From Ectocarpus siliculosus (lineage: Eukaryota > Sar > Phaeophyceae > Ectocarpales > Ectocarpaceae), in contig FN649733.1 in the NCBI GenBank assembly GCA_000310025.1, positions 901,547 to 965,546 of the forward strand: 64,000 nt of DNA. Direction: 5' to 3'. This document shows positions 47,579 through 60,000 of the stretch, in pieces (position 1 is the first letter of the stretch; each line of letters starts with the position of its first letter). Made by a program: the position numbers and the translations under genes. Under the pieces are notes generated by a model. That model made no database searches. It saw only the letters and a program-made list of their open reading frames with translations, and was not told the DNA's origin.

Positions 47579-50500
47579 ATGACAATCGGCATTAATGATC
47601 TCCCAGGTGATAGACGTCGGCAAAAATCACAGTTGCCGACAAAATCCTACAATGAGGAGGACCGGCAGGCTACATGCAACAGAGCGAGATTTCGACGGGC
47701 GTCTTGGCGATCTTCCGACATCGAGGCGATTTTCACCTTGCAAGGAGGCATGGACTGCCCTCTGCACGGGGGAGGACACCTCAAACCCCGGGGAGCCCCC
47801 CCGCCGCCACCGCCGCAACTTACCCCTGGAGCCGTAGGCGGACGCCGTCCTTGCCGCGACAGCGTGTCCGTATCCCACGAGCGGCATCGCCCATGTCGGG
47901 ACTGCGAATCGAAGACCTACTACCCTGCTACAGATGCGCCCACCAACAGTTCCTATTGCTTGACGGATAAGAGGCCCTTTTCTCCAGGCAACGGCTGGGC
48001 AGAACCCGGGAAGGGCTGGACTCGCTACTCCAGTCGCACCCGATCGAATCGTAGTGCCGACCCTGGAGTATGCCGCAAGCGCGGCCACACAAGACGAGAC
48101 GTAGCTCCTGCCATCGATGCTCCAGTTTTGGATGGCAGGGGTTGGCATGACCCTTCAGGTGAGCTCCAGGGCGTCAGGAAATCGGCCGAGAGATTGGACG
48201 GGTCTTGCGGACTGGACACGGCATGGGCCATGTCATACTTGTCCAGGGAAGGCGATGTGTCGCGAGAAGGGACGGGTCTACGGAAAACACAGAGGAAGAG
48301 AGCTGGGCGTCACACACGCCAGCCGACGACGAACGCGACCCGGCCGGAAAATGTTGAGAGCTGTACGGGTTCGAGGCGTCAGAACGTTGCCCACGTCGCA
48401 GAGACGCATGCCTTGAAGCATGTGAGCAACGGCTGTGTTGATTTATAGGGTCGTGGCCATTTGTTGACAACACGTGCGTTCATCTCAAAATTTCTATCAA
48501 CAATACCGAAGACTACACGAGTTTAACCCTTTCAACACCAAACGTTCGTGCTCCTCCCCTTTCCCTCGATTCGTGAGATGCTTGTTGCGGATTGGTCATG
48601 TTCGGCCTGTCTCAACCTTGGGCACAAACGGATGCATCTTAATACATGCCTTACCACGCTATCATGGTTTCTCAGAGGCGGACGGCAGTGGTGAACCTTA
48701 ACGTGCTCGGATGCGCGTCTCTCGTTTTCAACATCCGCAGAAACTAGACAGCGCGCGCATGTACAACAAGGGGCTCCAAGACAGCAACAGCGAGCTGGCA
48801 AGACAGGTACTTCCCATGCCCCGAGGTTTAACACATTTGGACACTTACGCTGTTCATGTAATTTCTAGTCCATGACAACAGGAGCATCGAGAATAAGTAA
48901 GGTAGTTCCCATTATAAATGAGGAGACGTTCCCATCGCAGGCGAGTTCGTGTCGGAAGATCATTTCCTCGCTCCAGGATTCCAGTGTGAAAACACAGGAA
49001 AGTTTATTCGTCGAACAGACAGAATGTAATGCGGTTTATTGATGGAACGTATCGGATTGTAGTTTCATTAATTGTTCGGAAACCTGGGGTCACGAGGGGA
49101 AGAAATGTGAACCCTGTCATTCCTTTGAGAAGAGAGCACGAAGTGGTGTAGCACGTCGAGTAACGAGCGGAAGCTACAGAGCGGAAGGACAGCAGTGGCC
49201 GTGCAACGTAGGAGGCGGCAGAATCGCCAAAATCATTTTTGGGAAAAATTGCAGTTGGTAAAACGAAAGTAGCTTCGTACAGGCTTCTCGTGTTGAAGAA
49301 TTGCTCACCCACGCTTCTCACCGACGGCAGGTGGTGGCCCTCCGGAGAAAGGTGGAATCGATTGCGCCGCCAGCAAACATCCACCCAGCAGGACAGTCGA
49401 CATACGCTAGAGCAATGGATATTCACGTAAGCGGTTCTCCGTGAGGGCTCCCATGCATCGTTCGTTTACGGGTGTGTCACATACAGGCTGTCGGTCGATG
49501 TGTTTTGAAGGAACAGGGGATGAATCAGACACAGATCACTATGGTCGGGATGCGAGCACACCATCAGCAGGAGTAGGTGCTGCAAGGCCTTAATTGGTGG
49601 TGTGGCATGGAGTCTCAGGATCGGTTGTCATTGGTGACTGGCCCGCAAGTGGTACGTAATATTGTTCAGGATGTGATGCTTTCAATCGATGCATGTAAGA
49701 TCTCGTTATTCACAAGATCTCGTTAATTAGGTGCTGGGAATGGGCTTAGTGGGAGTTGGTTGTTATCCTCTCCAACGTGAAGCAAATGCAAAGACTACGT
49801 TGTGCACACGTGCTCTTCAAACTCCGCCCATCCCGCACCCGCTATATTCCCGCAGGCTCAAGGTGGAGAAAACGATGCCTATAGAGCGAACGTGAACACG
49901 TTTACCGAGACCGACGCGGCGTTCCACCCACCGGACTTTCCTCGAAGCTCCTCGACACAAGGGAATGGGCGTCGAGGAGGAAGGGAACGGGGGGCACGCT
50001 ATGCGGAGCACGCGCCTTCAAGGAGGTACGCATCAGCAACACTAAGGAGATTCCGAAGTTGAACGTGACGACGGCGTTGTAACGCTTCCTCTCGTCCTGT
50101 GTTAATCTCGGTCCGAAGAGTTCGCGCTCGACAGATATCGTGGAGTAGGGTCGGAAATAGGTTTCCTTGGCTTTCCATTTGGCGACTCAAGTCTTAATCC
50201 CACTCATGCACTTCTCGGTGTGTCAAGAACAGGCTTGGTATGGCACCAGACGTACGTGGCAACACCGTTGTTACCTCGCCTCCCGCTCCGCCACCGATAA
50301 ATGTCTCTTTCGACCAGGGAATCTGCTTCATCGATTCCAAAAGCATGCCCCAGCACGGTAGACTATCTACCGGGAGCGGTCAAGGGCGGCAGGGCGCTAG
50401 CTCAAGCCCGGCAGACGAAACCCCGCCGATACGCGGATACACAGACAGAGGCACGCGACAGCGTACGACCAGAAGCACACGCTCAGACTCAAACCGAAGC

Positions 50501-53500
50501 CGGGTGCCTGATCGGCGAGGCGTGTGCGGGTTTAGCTTCTGCACTGGCTCCGAGTGATGCACCGCGCGCAGAAAACGCGCGCGTTTTTCGCGATGGAGAA
50601 ACGCTCGAATGGGTCAATCTCACCGGTCGTCGGCGTGCGGTAGGGTTCGGCGGTAGCAGACCAGGCGCAGATGCTCGCTGGGTACCGGCGGGTCAAGCTG
50701 GGTTGACAAGCCTGCGGGAGGAACCGAAACGCAGCCGTTGCGCGATGAACGAGGAATCACCGAGACGCGAAGCACACTGCGGCGAAGATTTGTACCCGTG
50801 CGAGGGGTCAGAGTCGGATGGAAGATCTCATGGCAGTGTTGCAGGGGTGGATGTCGAGGCGGAACAAGCATGGGGTTGCCGGTATCGCAGCAGTGTGGGC
50901 GCGTCTCAACGACAGGAGGACAGAGTTTCATCCGCCGCTGGGGCGTCTGTCGGTGTTCAAGAGACCCCTTGTTTGGGAGAGAGCGCCGGAAGGGTCGAAG
51001 GGTTGCTCTCCGGCAGCGAACAGCAAGGGGTAAGTAGGAGCTCACGATGCACCAGTGAAGACTTCCACAACGTTGGCAACTTCGAGACCTATCTTGAGGG
51101 CGGCGTTGTACCACCAGCTCAATCGATACGGAGTACTGTTCCGGATGGCCCACCCGTAGGGCATGGACACAAGGTCAACGGCACTCCGGCGGCATCGGAA
51201 TGGAAAACGGACAGCGTTGTAGCGCGCCGGAGCTCATCTTGGCCGTCGTTGGGGCAAGGTGGCGGCTCGGTGCTGCTGCCCTCAGCTTTGACGCGCGCGC
51301 TCAAACCGAACCCCGTCCTCGATCCTACCATCGAGGCACAGCAGATGTCGAACACAGTGCCTGGAGAAGCCGCTGTCGACGTTAGCAAGCGGGAGGGAGC
51401 GGGGCAGGCCGAATCACCGGCTCGTGTGGAAGTAGCAGACGACAGCAAGCGGGAGGGAGTGGGGCAGGCCGATACAGCAAGTCTTGTGAAAGAAGTGAAC
51501 CACGCAGCTCAGACACAGGTAAAGGCGAACCTGCCCGTGTCTATCCCCACCTTCTCCCACTGCAGTGTTCCTTCAAGGACCCGTCGCTGAACGTGTGTTG
51601 TTCCTCGTTATGCATATGTCGCAAGCCGGTGCTTGCAGTTGTTCATCACAAGCTCACGGTGAAGGGGACACCAGGAGGTTTCGGGGTATCACATCCACAT
51701 GTCTTTGGGTTTGACGTACGAAGTAGGATTATTTCACCGTTTAGCCGCATTTGCGTCCCCGAAGAACCTCGTCTCATTATCTCTGTTCTAAAATGCCATT
51801 CAGTGCAGATTTGACTGTGCGCGCCCTCCTGGGTTCGCGCAAATGGCTGCTATGTTCTCCAACGCGAAGCACGTACAAGAGACTGCGTTGTGCAGATGTG
51901 CTTTATTGCATCCGCCCGTCCTGCACCTCCATGTTTGCGCAGGTTAAAGGTGGAGAAAATTTTGCCTGTAGAGTGAGCGTGAACACGTTTACGGAGACCG
52001 ACGCGGCGTTCCACCCACCGGACTCTCCTCGAAGCTTCTCGACACAAGGGAGCAGGCGCCGCGGAGGAACGGAACGGAGGGCAAGCTGTGTTGACGAAAT
52101 CTCTTCGACTAGGTATGCAACAGCAGCAATAGAAGACCCCCCAACGTCAAAAGTGGCGACGGCTTGAACGTTTGCTCGCGTCCTGTACGAAAACGATTGC
52201 CAGGCCAGGCAAATGCGAGTTGAATCGGTTGAGGAGGTCACGGTCATCAGACATCGTGGAGATACGTCGCCAAGAGGTTCCCTTACTTTCCATTTTACGA
52301 GTGAACCCCAATCCCACGCACGCACTTCACGGTGTAACGATAGTAGGACTATGACTTTCCCCCTCAATTTACGCACGATCGCCCACACCACACAATGCAC
52401 TGCTGCGCAACTCCATGAATGACTCAAGAAGAGGCATGAAATGCATAAGGCACCATACGTACGCGGCACACACCGTTGTTACCTCGCTTCTCGCTCCGCC
52501 ATCGTGAAATGTCTCTTTCGACCAGGGAAGAAATTCCTGCTTCATCGATTCCAACAGCCTACCGCGGTACGGTAGCCTGTCTACCGGGATTGGGCGAGGG
52601 CGATAGGGCGCTAGCTCAAGCTCCGCAGACTCCGCAAACGAAATGCCACCCATGTGGAGGAACGGAGACAGAGGCATGTGACAGCGTACGACCAGAAGCA
52701 CACGCTCAAACTCAAACCGAAGCCGGGTGCCTGATCGGCGAGGCCTGCGCGGACATAGTTTCCACACCGGTTCCAAGGGCTGTTTCGCTGCCAGGGAGCA
52801 CTCAAGTTGTTCGCGATGGGGAAGCGCTCGAACGGGTCAACCTTACCCGTCCTGGCATTCGCGGTTTTGTAGCGTTCGGCGATAGCGGACCAGGCGCAGA
52901 CGTTCAATCGCTACCTGTGGGTCAAGCTGGGTTGACAAGCCTGCGGGAGGAACCGAAACGCAGCCGTTGTGCGATGAACGAGGAATCACCGAGACGCGAA
53001 GCACACTGCGGCGAAGATTTGTACCCGTGCGAGGGGTCAGAGTCGGATGGAAGATCTCATGGCAGCGTTGCAGGGGTGGATGTCGAGGCGGAACAGGCAC
53101 CGGGTCGCGGGTGTCGCAGCAGTGTGGGCGCGTCTCAACGACAGGAGGACAGAGTTTCATCCGCCGCTGGGGCGTCTGTCGGTGTTCAAGAGACCCCTTG
53201 TTTGGGAGAGAGCGCCGGAAGGGTCGAAGGGTTGCTCTCCGGCAGCGAACAGCAAGGGGTAAGTAGAAGCTCACGATGCACCAGTGAAGACTTCCACAAC
53301 GTTGGCAACTTCGAGACCTATCTTGAGGGCGGCGTTGCACTACCAGCTCAATCGATACGGAGTACTGTCCCGGATGGCCCACCCGTAGGGCATGGACACA
53401 AGGTCAACGGCACTCCGGCGGCATCGGAATGGAAAACGGACAGCGCTGTAGCGCGCCGGAGCTCATCTTGGCCATCGTTGGGGCAAGGCAGGCCAGCTTT

Positions 53501-56020
53501 GACGCGCGCGCTCAAACCGAACCCCGTCCTCGATCCTACCATCGAGGCACAGCAGATGTCGAACACAGTGCCTGGAGAAGCCGCTGTCGACGTTAGCAAG
53601 CGGGAGGGAGCGGGGCAGGCCGAATCACCGGCTCGTGTGGAAGTAGCAGACGACAGCAAGCGGGAGGGAGTGGGGCAGGCCGATACAGCAAGTCTTGTGA
53701 AAGAAGTGAACCACGCAGCTCAGACACAGGTAAAGGCGAACCTGCCCATGTCTATCCCCACCTTCTCCCACTGCAGTGTTCCTTCAAGGACCCGTCGCTG
53801 AACGTGTGTTGTTCCTCGTGATGCATATGTCGCAAGCCGGTGCTTGCAGTTGTTCATCACAAGCTCACAGTGAAAGGGGCCACCAGTAGATTCTGGGGTA
53901 TCACACCCATAAGTCGTTGGGATTGATGTCGTAAATAGGATTATTTCATCGTTTGGCCGCGTTTGCGTCCCCGAAGACCATCATCCGTTCTCTCTCCCTC
54001 CTGTTCGTCGCTCACAACTTCCTATATCAGCTTTCCATTTTGCTCCATAAGCTCGGAACCTTAAGACGGGGCAAGTGAACGCGCGTGAAGATACGCAATA
54101 AGAGCAAAGAAAACACGTACAAGAGAGGAACACTCGATACCGGCTCAGCCTTTCCGGCCCAGCCTTTCCGGCCCAGCCTCAACCTCGTGTTGCTGCCACT
54201 CCTTGTTGATATCTGCCGGTCTGATTTCTCAGCATCTTGAGCGGAAGCTACACAACGCGAAGTGCACGGTCGCAGCCTTCAAGATCGCATTCTTACTGGC
54301 AAGGAGCAAGCCTTTTGACCTGCGCAATGACACCGGCGGCGGGCTATGTCGAATTGCTGCACTCTCAGAGGGCACCCCGCAAGTGGCGCTAGCATTCTCA
54401 AGGTGTGACACGACACGTGATTCTCTGTGATGAGAGTATGCCGGGTACGATCGGCCGGTCGAACAGCTTTAAATCCATAATAAAGTTTTGCGTGTGGACA
54501 TCCGCCGCCTCCCTTCCCTCCACGTGACGTCTTCGTTCCTTCCAAATGCGTTAGGCTGTAGATATCTTGTACCTGGTAGTACGTTCTGGTGATGCCGTTG
54601 TGTTACGTTGTCGCATCGCCGCAGGTGGAGGGCTCGGGGTTGTACGGGGGAGAGTCGCGGACGTGAAGTCACCAAGACATCCGATTGTGCGGCTCAGACC
54701 GCATCAGAAGAAGCACGAGCTTCGTCTCACGATTCGATCGACATTCAGAGAGGAGCTTCGTCTCAAGATTCGAAAGAGTTCCCGAAATCGGCCGCGTCGG
54801 CGCGGATGTCATCGCCTCGTCATGGGGCCGGCAGCCCCGGCAAGGAAAATGGGCTCGTAGAACAAGCTCCAGCCAAGAGGACCATTGAACGAGGGACGGG
54901 CGATGAAGATACGGAGGAAGCTAGATTCCACGACATGCCACCGCTGCCCACGGAAAGCCGCCGTCCTCTTTACCCACCGATGCCACCGATGCCGCTCGCG
55001 CCTGCACCGTTGCTTTCCGGGGTCGGACCGAAAGAGAGCAGAACGTCGCTTGACGGTCGTTCGGCGCCCCAAGCTTCCCCCCACGCTGCCCCGGAACTGT
55101 TGCTAGTTTGCGCGGCAACTCGGGATCCGCCGTCTCTCATGCCCATCCACGAGGACAGCAACGACAAAGGGGAGAGGCAACAAACTGGTGGTAGTTTCAG
55201 GAGGGGCACGGCGGGCGAGGTCCAAGATCGAGATCACGAGCCTGCAGCAAACCAACCTGGCGATGATTGGGCACCAACAACACCGTCTCCGCTTTCCTCT
55301 GAAGGACTAGAAAACACCATCTCACCTACATGCGAGGAGAAGGCCCGAGATCAAACAACGAGCCTTTTGAGAGAGACGACGTCAGCTGTCAAAGAGGTAC
55401 CTGCTACCGTGCCGTCAACTGCACGACGAGAACTGCAACAACAGATTCCCAAGTCGGCGTTTCACAATGACCATTCGGTCGAAGGTTCGCCGGCGCAAAC
55501 ACGTACGCAGGCGCCAGAGTCGGAGGAAAAGAGTGAAACGACGTTTACCATCCCTGACAAGGAAGAACCGGATACGGCTTGCTCTGTTCGGATGGTCAAC
55601 GCAACTGAAAAGAAGCTAATAGAAGAAGAAGAAGAAGAGCACGGGGATGGCGAAACGGTACCCGGGGCGGGGCGGAAAGGAAGCGAGAGGCACGGAATGC
55701 AGCGCCACACATCGTACATCGCGACCGAGACGAAACACGCCGAGGCCATAGGTCAAGCTTCGCTTGATGAAAGGGGAGACGCACCGCGAAAAGGAAAGGG
55801 GCACAAGAAGGACACCGAGCTTGGCCAGAAAGAGGAACAATACCACCACGAATCGCGGACCGCCGTCGAGAACGGAGAAGAGGAAGACACGGGTTCCTCG
55901 TATCGCAGGGATTGCGCCGTGCTGGCAGGGACGGCGAAGATAGTGTTTGCGCTGGTGGCGTTGGAGCACCGAAGAGTATCGTCCCGGTTTTACCGCTGGA
56001 AACGAACGCGTAGTATGTAA
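47579..56020 (+). CDS. Unrecognised large protein with internally duplicated exon pair
   Basis: No family recognised. A phase-consistent model is 47579-48421, 48741-48806, 48869-48901, 48941-48985, 49331-49426, 49856-50025, 50318-51029, 51943-52112, 52526-53258, 54233-54402, 54625-56020, giving 1,477 residues with all junctions GT-AG. The product is mostly polar and probably disordered. Short exons near the start encode helical pieces such as ALRRKVESIAPPANIHPAG. Exons 49856-50025 and 51943-52112 are paralogous (both contain NTFTETDAAFHPPD), as are 50318-51029 and 52526-53258. Exon 54233-54402 is also exactly 170 nt and runs phase 0 to 2, but is not obviously similar. TQT motifs (ADTQTE, AQTQTE) resemble LC8 dynein-light-chain ligands. 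The first exon and the choice of frame in 50740-51030, where all three frames are open, are the weakest points. Confidence 0.5.
49750..53990 (+). repeat. Direct tandem duplication of about 2.1-2.2 kb
   Basis: Unit 1 (about 49750-51790) and unit 2 (about 51840-53990) are adjacent and highly similar, covering two exons and their introns. The offset is 2,087 bp at the left (AGGTGGAGAAAA block) and 2,229 bp in the large exon (GCGATGAACGAGGAATCACC), so small indels separate the copies. From about 50700 to 51600 the copies are nearly identical, which suggests a recent event or gene conversion. Confidence 0.92.
54148..54182. repeat. Short triplicated motif
   Basis: CAGCCTTTCCGGCC is repeated with a final partial copy, just upstream of exon 54233. 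Probably intronic. Confidence 0.7.
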
Positions 56021-57070
56021 TCCATCCTACGGACAACGGCGGAAGGATCGTACCAGTAGTAATAGGCCGAACGAGGCAAGCAAGGCTGTTCTGAGGGTTC
56101 GTGGGGGATCGACAATGTAGACTACATGTACGGTCGTGCGTCTTGCATGTATGTGTCACCCAGTGGAAACGTGTTCGTCAGACAATTGTGCTGCTCTTCG
56201 TCTCGACCAGCTTGGTCGATTTGTGCGCAGAACGGCAGCATGGGGTGCACGCGGGCAATCGCCGTTGTCACAGGGTGATTGCCGTTCTCCCCTTACAGGG
56301 TTCGGGTGGCAAAGGTCACCGATTTCTTTCTTGTTCGTACACATGTCCCATACAAGCGTGGAGCACGATCTTGCTAGATGTTTTATTGGGATAGTTTGGA
56401 TTGGTGTTGTGAACCTTCATCAGCACCCCAGCTCACGCTAACTCCCATCTGATCCGTTGGAGCAGCAGCACGTACACAAATATGCGTTGTATGAGCACTT
56501 TTCGGTACTTGAGCACACACACTTTGTCCATCACTACTGATGCTGTAGCATACGGAACGTATTATTCATTTCGTTGAGCTGTCCGTCACACTCGCGAAAG
56601 GGAGAGTCATAGGATAGGGGCAATCGGCCCGCCTTTCGAGTCTGACCCAGACCGCACCGCACCCGTGATAAATGAATGCGGCAACAGGTGGGTGCTCGGC
56701 GCTTACGAACCTAGCAGATCCGAACCGTTTCACGCGGCACCCGCTCTCTCTCTCGCAATATTGCGGCGCAACTGTTGAAAACTCGGGCCTACCGGAGCGC
56801 ACCAGAGCATTACAAACAACCCATAGAGCACACGGCAGCCGAACGACAGCCCAATCACCAGTATCATACCCCAACTAGGCGGAGGAGCTATAGCTCACTC
56901 TCTCTCTCTGTTGGCCACTACCTTACTTAGTACCTGCCTACGCCCTCAAGCGCACGTGCGTGTTTTCTCGTTGACGAGAGCTGGGGACTGCGGTTTTTAG
57001 AGCAGAGCGGGGTGGGGAAAAGAGGGCGGAGAGGAGATCACGTGTGCACTGACCGACAGCGAAGCAAACC
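56021..57070. other. Intergenic sequence between two plus-strand genes
   Basis: About 1.05 kb containing the 3' flank of the unknown gene and the 5' flank of trehalose-phosphatase. No exon recognised. A CT-rich tract lies at 56896-56912, before the second gene's 5' region. A minus-strand frame at 56566-56874 has no supporting features. Confidence 0.5.
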
Positions 57071-60000
57071 ATGGCCACGGCCATGACAGCCCCAGCGGCG
57101 GGAGCAATGGTGGAGGGGAGAAGCAGCAGCAGCAGAGACGATGCCGCGGCCCGTCTCCATAAAGACAACGCAATCGAACACTGGGCCAAAATCAAGTCGC
57201 TGATGGACAAGAAGCAGGTGCGCTTCTTTGTAGAGCAGGGTAGGGGAGAAGCTCTGCCTCCTAGCTAAGCACATGGGTTTCCCTGGCGTTCCGGCCTGTG
57301 GGGTCGCCTACCGCCTGACCAGAAGGCTTCCGTCGACATCACCGCTTGGACAAACCCCAAAGCACCTATGAGAGCGCTCTCGCTCTCCTCTTCCACACGA
57401 CCTTTTGATTTCGACGTTCGAGCTTCAAAAGCCCCACGTTTTGTGGCCACGCGGTAACACCCCGTTTGCCTGACAAACGAGCCATGACCCACACCCTTGG
57501 GTGGTCGATACAGCACCTCGTACGCACGCTTGGCGGAACCCGTCAGGGTCGAGGTACGGGCGAGGCGTTGGAGTCGGCCGCGCTCTCCGAGTTTCGCCGA
57601 CACGCACGGCAGCACAGCAGGCACAGCAATAGTAGAAAAGAGAAAGAATACTGCCAGGCTTTTTCTGTTTGATTTCTCGGAATTGCAACACCTCACTTGT
57701 CACCCTTGGAAGAAGGAACGAGCCAACAGCTTCTTCTAGCAGTTGCTCACCGCGACTATAGAGAGCCTCTGAAGCACCGCAAGGCCTTAGTTAGCGTTGT
57801 TGTTGTTGCTGCTGCTGCTGCTGCGGCTGCTGGATTTGGGGATTTGCGTGCCCTACCCTTTCGGCCGTAACCGACAAGATCATACAGGGAGAACTTACCA
57901 AATCCTCGTTCCCCCTTGTGTTGAACATCGGGCGTGTGTGTGCGTGATTTCGACCCGTCATCTTCCAAAAAACTGGGAGCCAGTCTAGACCTCAATTTCG
58001 GTTGTATGTTTGCCAGCCCGTGGTCACACACAACAGCAGAAGGCGGGTTACCGCACTTCTTCTGGCCGGATTTTCTTTTTGTTGTTGTTGTTGTTGTCTC
58101 CGCCTCCTCCCGCCGTGCTTGCCTTGCTTTTTTTGTTATCTCGACCATGGTCCCGGCACGTCCCCTCCTCCCCTCCTCATTGACGCGCACAGCAATGGGA
58201 GAGTACCCGGTATGTTGTACAACACAAGATCTTCAATCCTTTTCGTCCCCCAAAAACTGCCGGTAGTCTTCGGAACAAATCAAAAAGAAACTGGAAGCAA
58301 CGCCGACCGGGGTCCGCATAAGTGCCACAAAAGGAGCGCACAAAACACACAACACGCGCATTATAGATTCGCGCGAATCCATCGTATGTGCGCATCGATC
58401 ATATACGTCGCTGCTGAATGCCAACAAGTGTGTCGAACAGCGCGCCCGCCGCGCGTTTTCCCCTGACCGTCTTTACAGAGCAGGCCCTCGGCGTGATCCA
58501 TCTGTGTGTACCAATGACCCTGCTTGCTTCCACGCGCCTGGTTCAGTGGTTGTGGTTGGAGGGCATGGTAAATGGTGAAGGACCGCCCAGCCGGGGCATG
58601 GATGACTTACAAGGGATGCGCTTGAAATCCTTACAACAGCAGTGTTCATAGTTGGGTTGTTGCGCCGGCAGAATCTCCAACACAGAGCCAGCCGCGAAGT
58701 GGGAAAAACGGTTTGTGTATTGTAGGGTTGGAGAAGCGCTGAACCCACTCCGAGCAGGCGTGAGTGACAGGAATCACGGGGTAACATCGATCCGTACATG
58801 CATGCATGCGCTTGAAATCCTTACAACAGCAGTGTTCATAGTTCGGTTGTTGCGCCGGCAGAATCTCCAACACAGAGCCAGCCGCGAAATGGGAAAAACG
58901 TTTGGTGTATTGTAGGGTTGGAGAAGCGCTGAACCCGCTCCGGGCAGGCGTGAGTGACAGGAATCACGGGGTAACATCGATCCGTACATGCATGCATGCA
59001 TGCGCCATACGCCTATACGCAGAGCCAAAGAACTCTTTATTCGACTCGAGTACATAGCCGAGCGAACCCAAATAGTGAAAAACTCCGTGTCCAGAGTATT
59101 CACATGCACCGCCGAGAGCGCTTCATTTTGCTGTCCATGACCAGAGTTGACTAATAAAGCTATGTTGAACACCGGGCATCAGGAAGCACTACTACCGTCA
59201 GGATGCGGGTCTCCGCACAGGGGTGTCAGCGTTTTTCAAAGCTTCACCACTCGACAACTAGGAAGGCAACACTGCCGAAAAGGGCGGTTTTGGAAATATC
59301 TCGTCGAGATCTTTCCTTAGACGTGTTGTTTGGCCTTCGCACCGTCCTAGTTGCGGGGTAAGAGAGCTTTGAATAACGCTAACACCCCTGTGCGGAGACC
59401 CGCATCCTTACGGATATGCCGGCTTGGACGACCCGAGAATAACTACTGTATGTATGTGTAGGGTGGTTGTGAGTCATATCGACGCATGTTTTGAAATCTC
59501 AATCTTGTGGTTCACGGCCCGCGGTTACACCAACATGCCCTGAGTGCACATACAGAGCAGCATATTCGAATAATACCCGTTGTGCTGTTGCCGCCTTCTT
59601 TTTTTCGCGAGTCCGTCCCGGTATATCTCTCTCTGCGACTCTCACCCACCCACAGAAGAATGTTGCGTATTCTAGTATACACAAGCTCGAATAATAATTT
59701 TCTAGAAGGGAAACTTTTTGGACACGTCGAGAAAGCAGCAAAAGTTTTTCATCTCTTTTTCGTTTTATTTTGACCCTACGAATCCATCTCCATCGAAGAA
59801 AAGGGTCCAAGATAGATTAGCAATGATTCTATAGCGTCAGCGAAAGTTCTGTTTTTCCACGATTTCCCGAGCAACACACAGCAGTGATATCTCCCCCGTG
59901 GGTAACAGGGTTAACAACACAGTTTGGTAGCCGCCTTGTGCATCTATCTGTTGTATGTTTTGCTGGGAAGGTGTAGAAGGAAGGTGTTGGGTAGTTGGTT

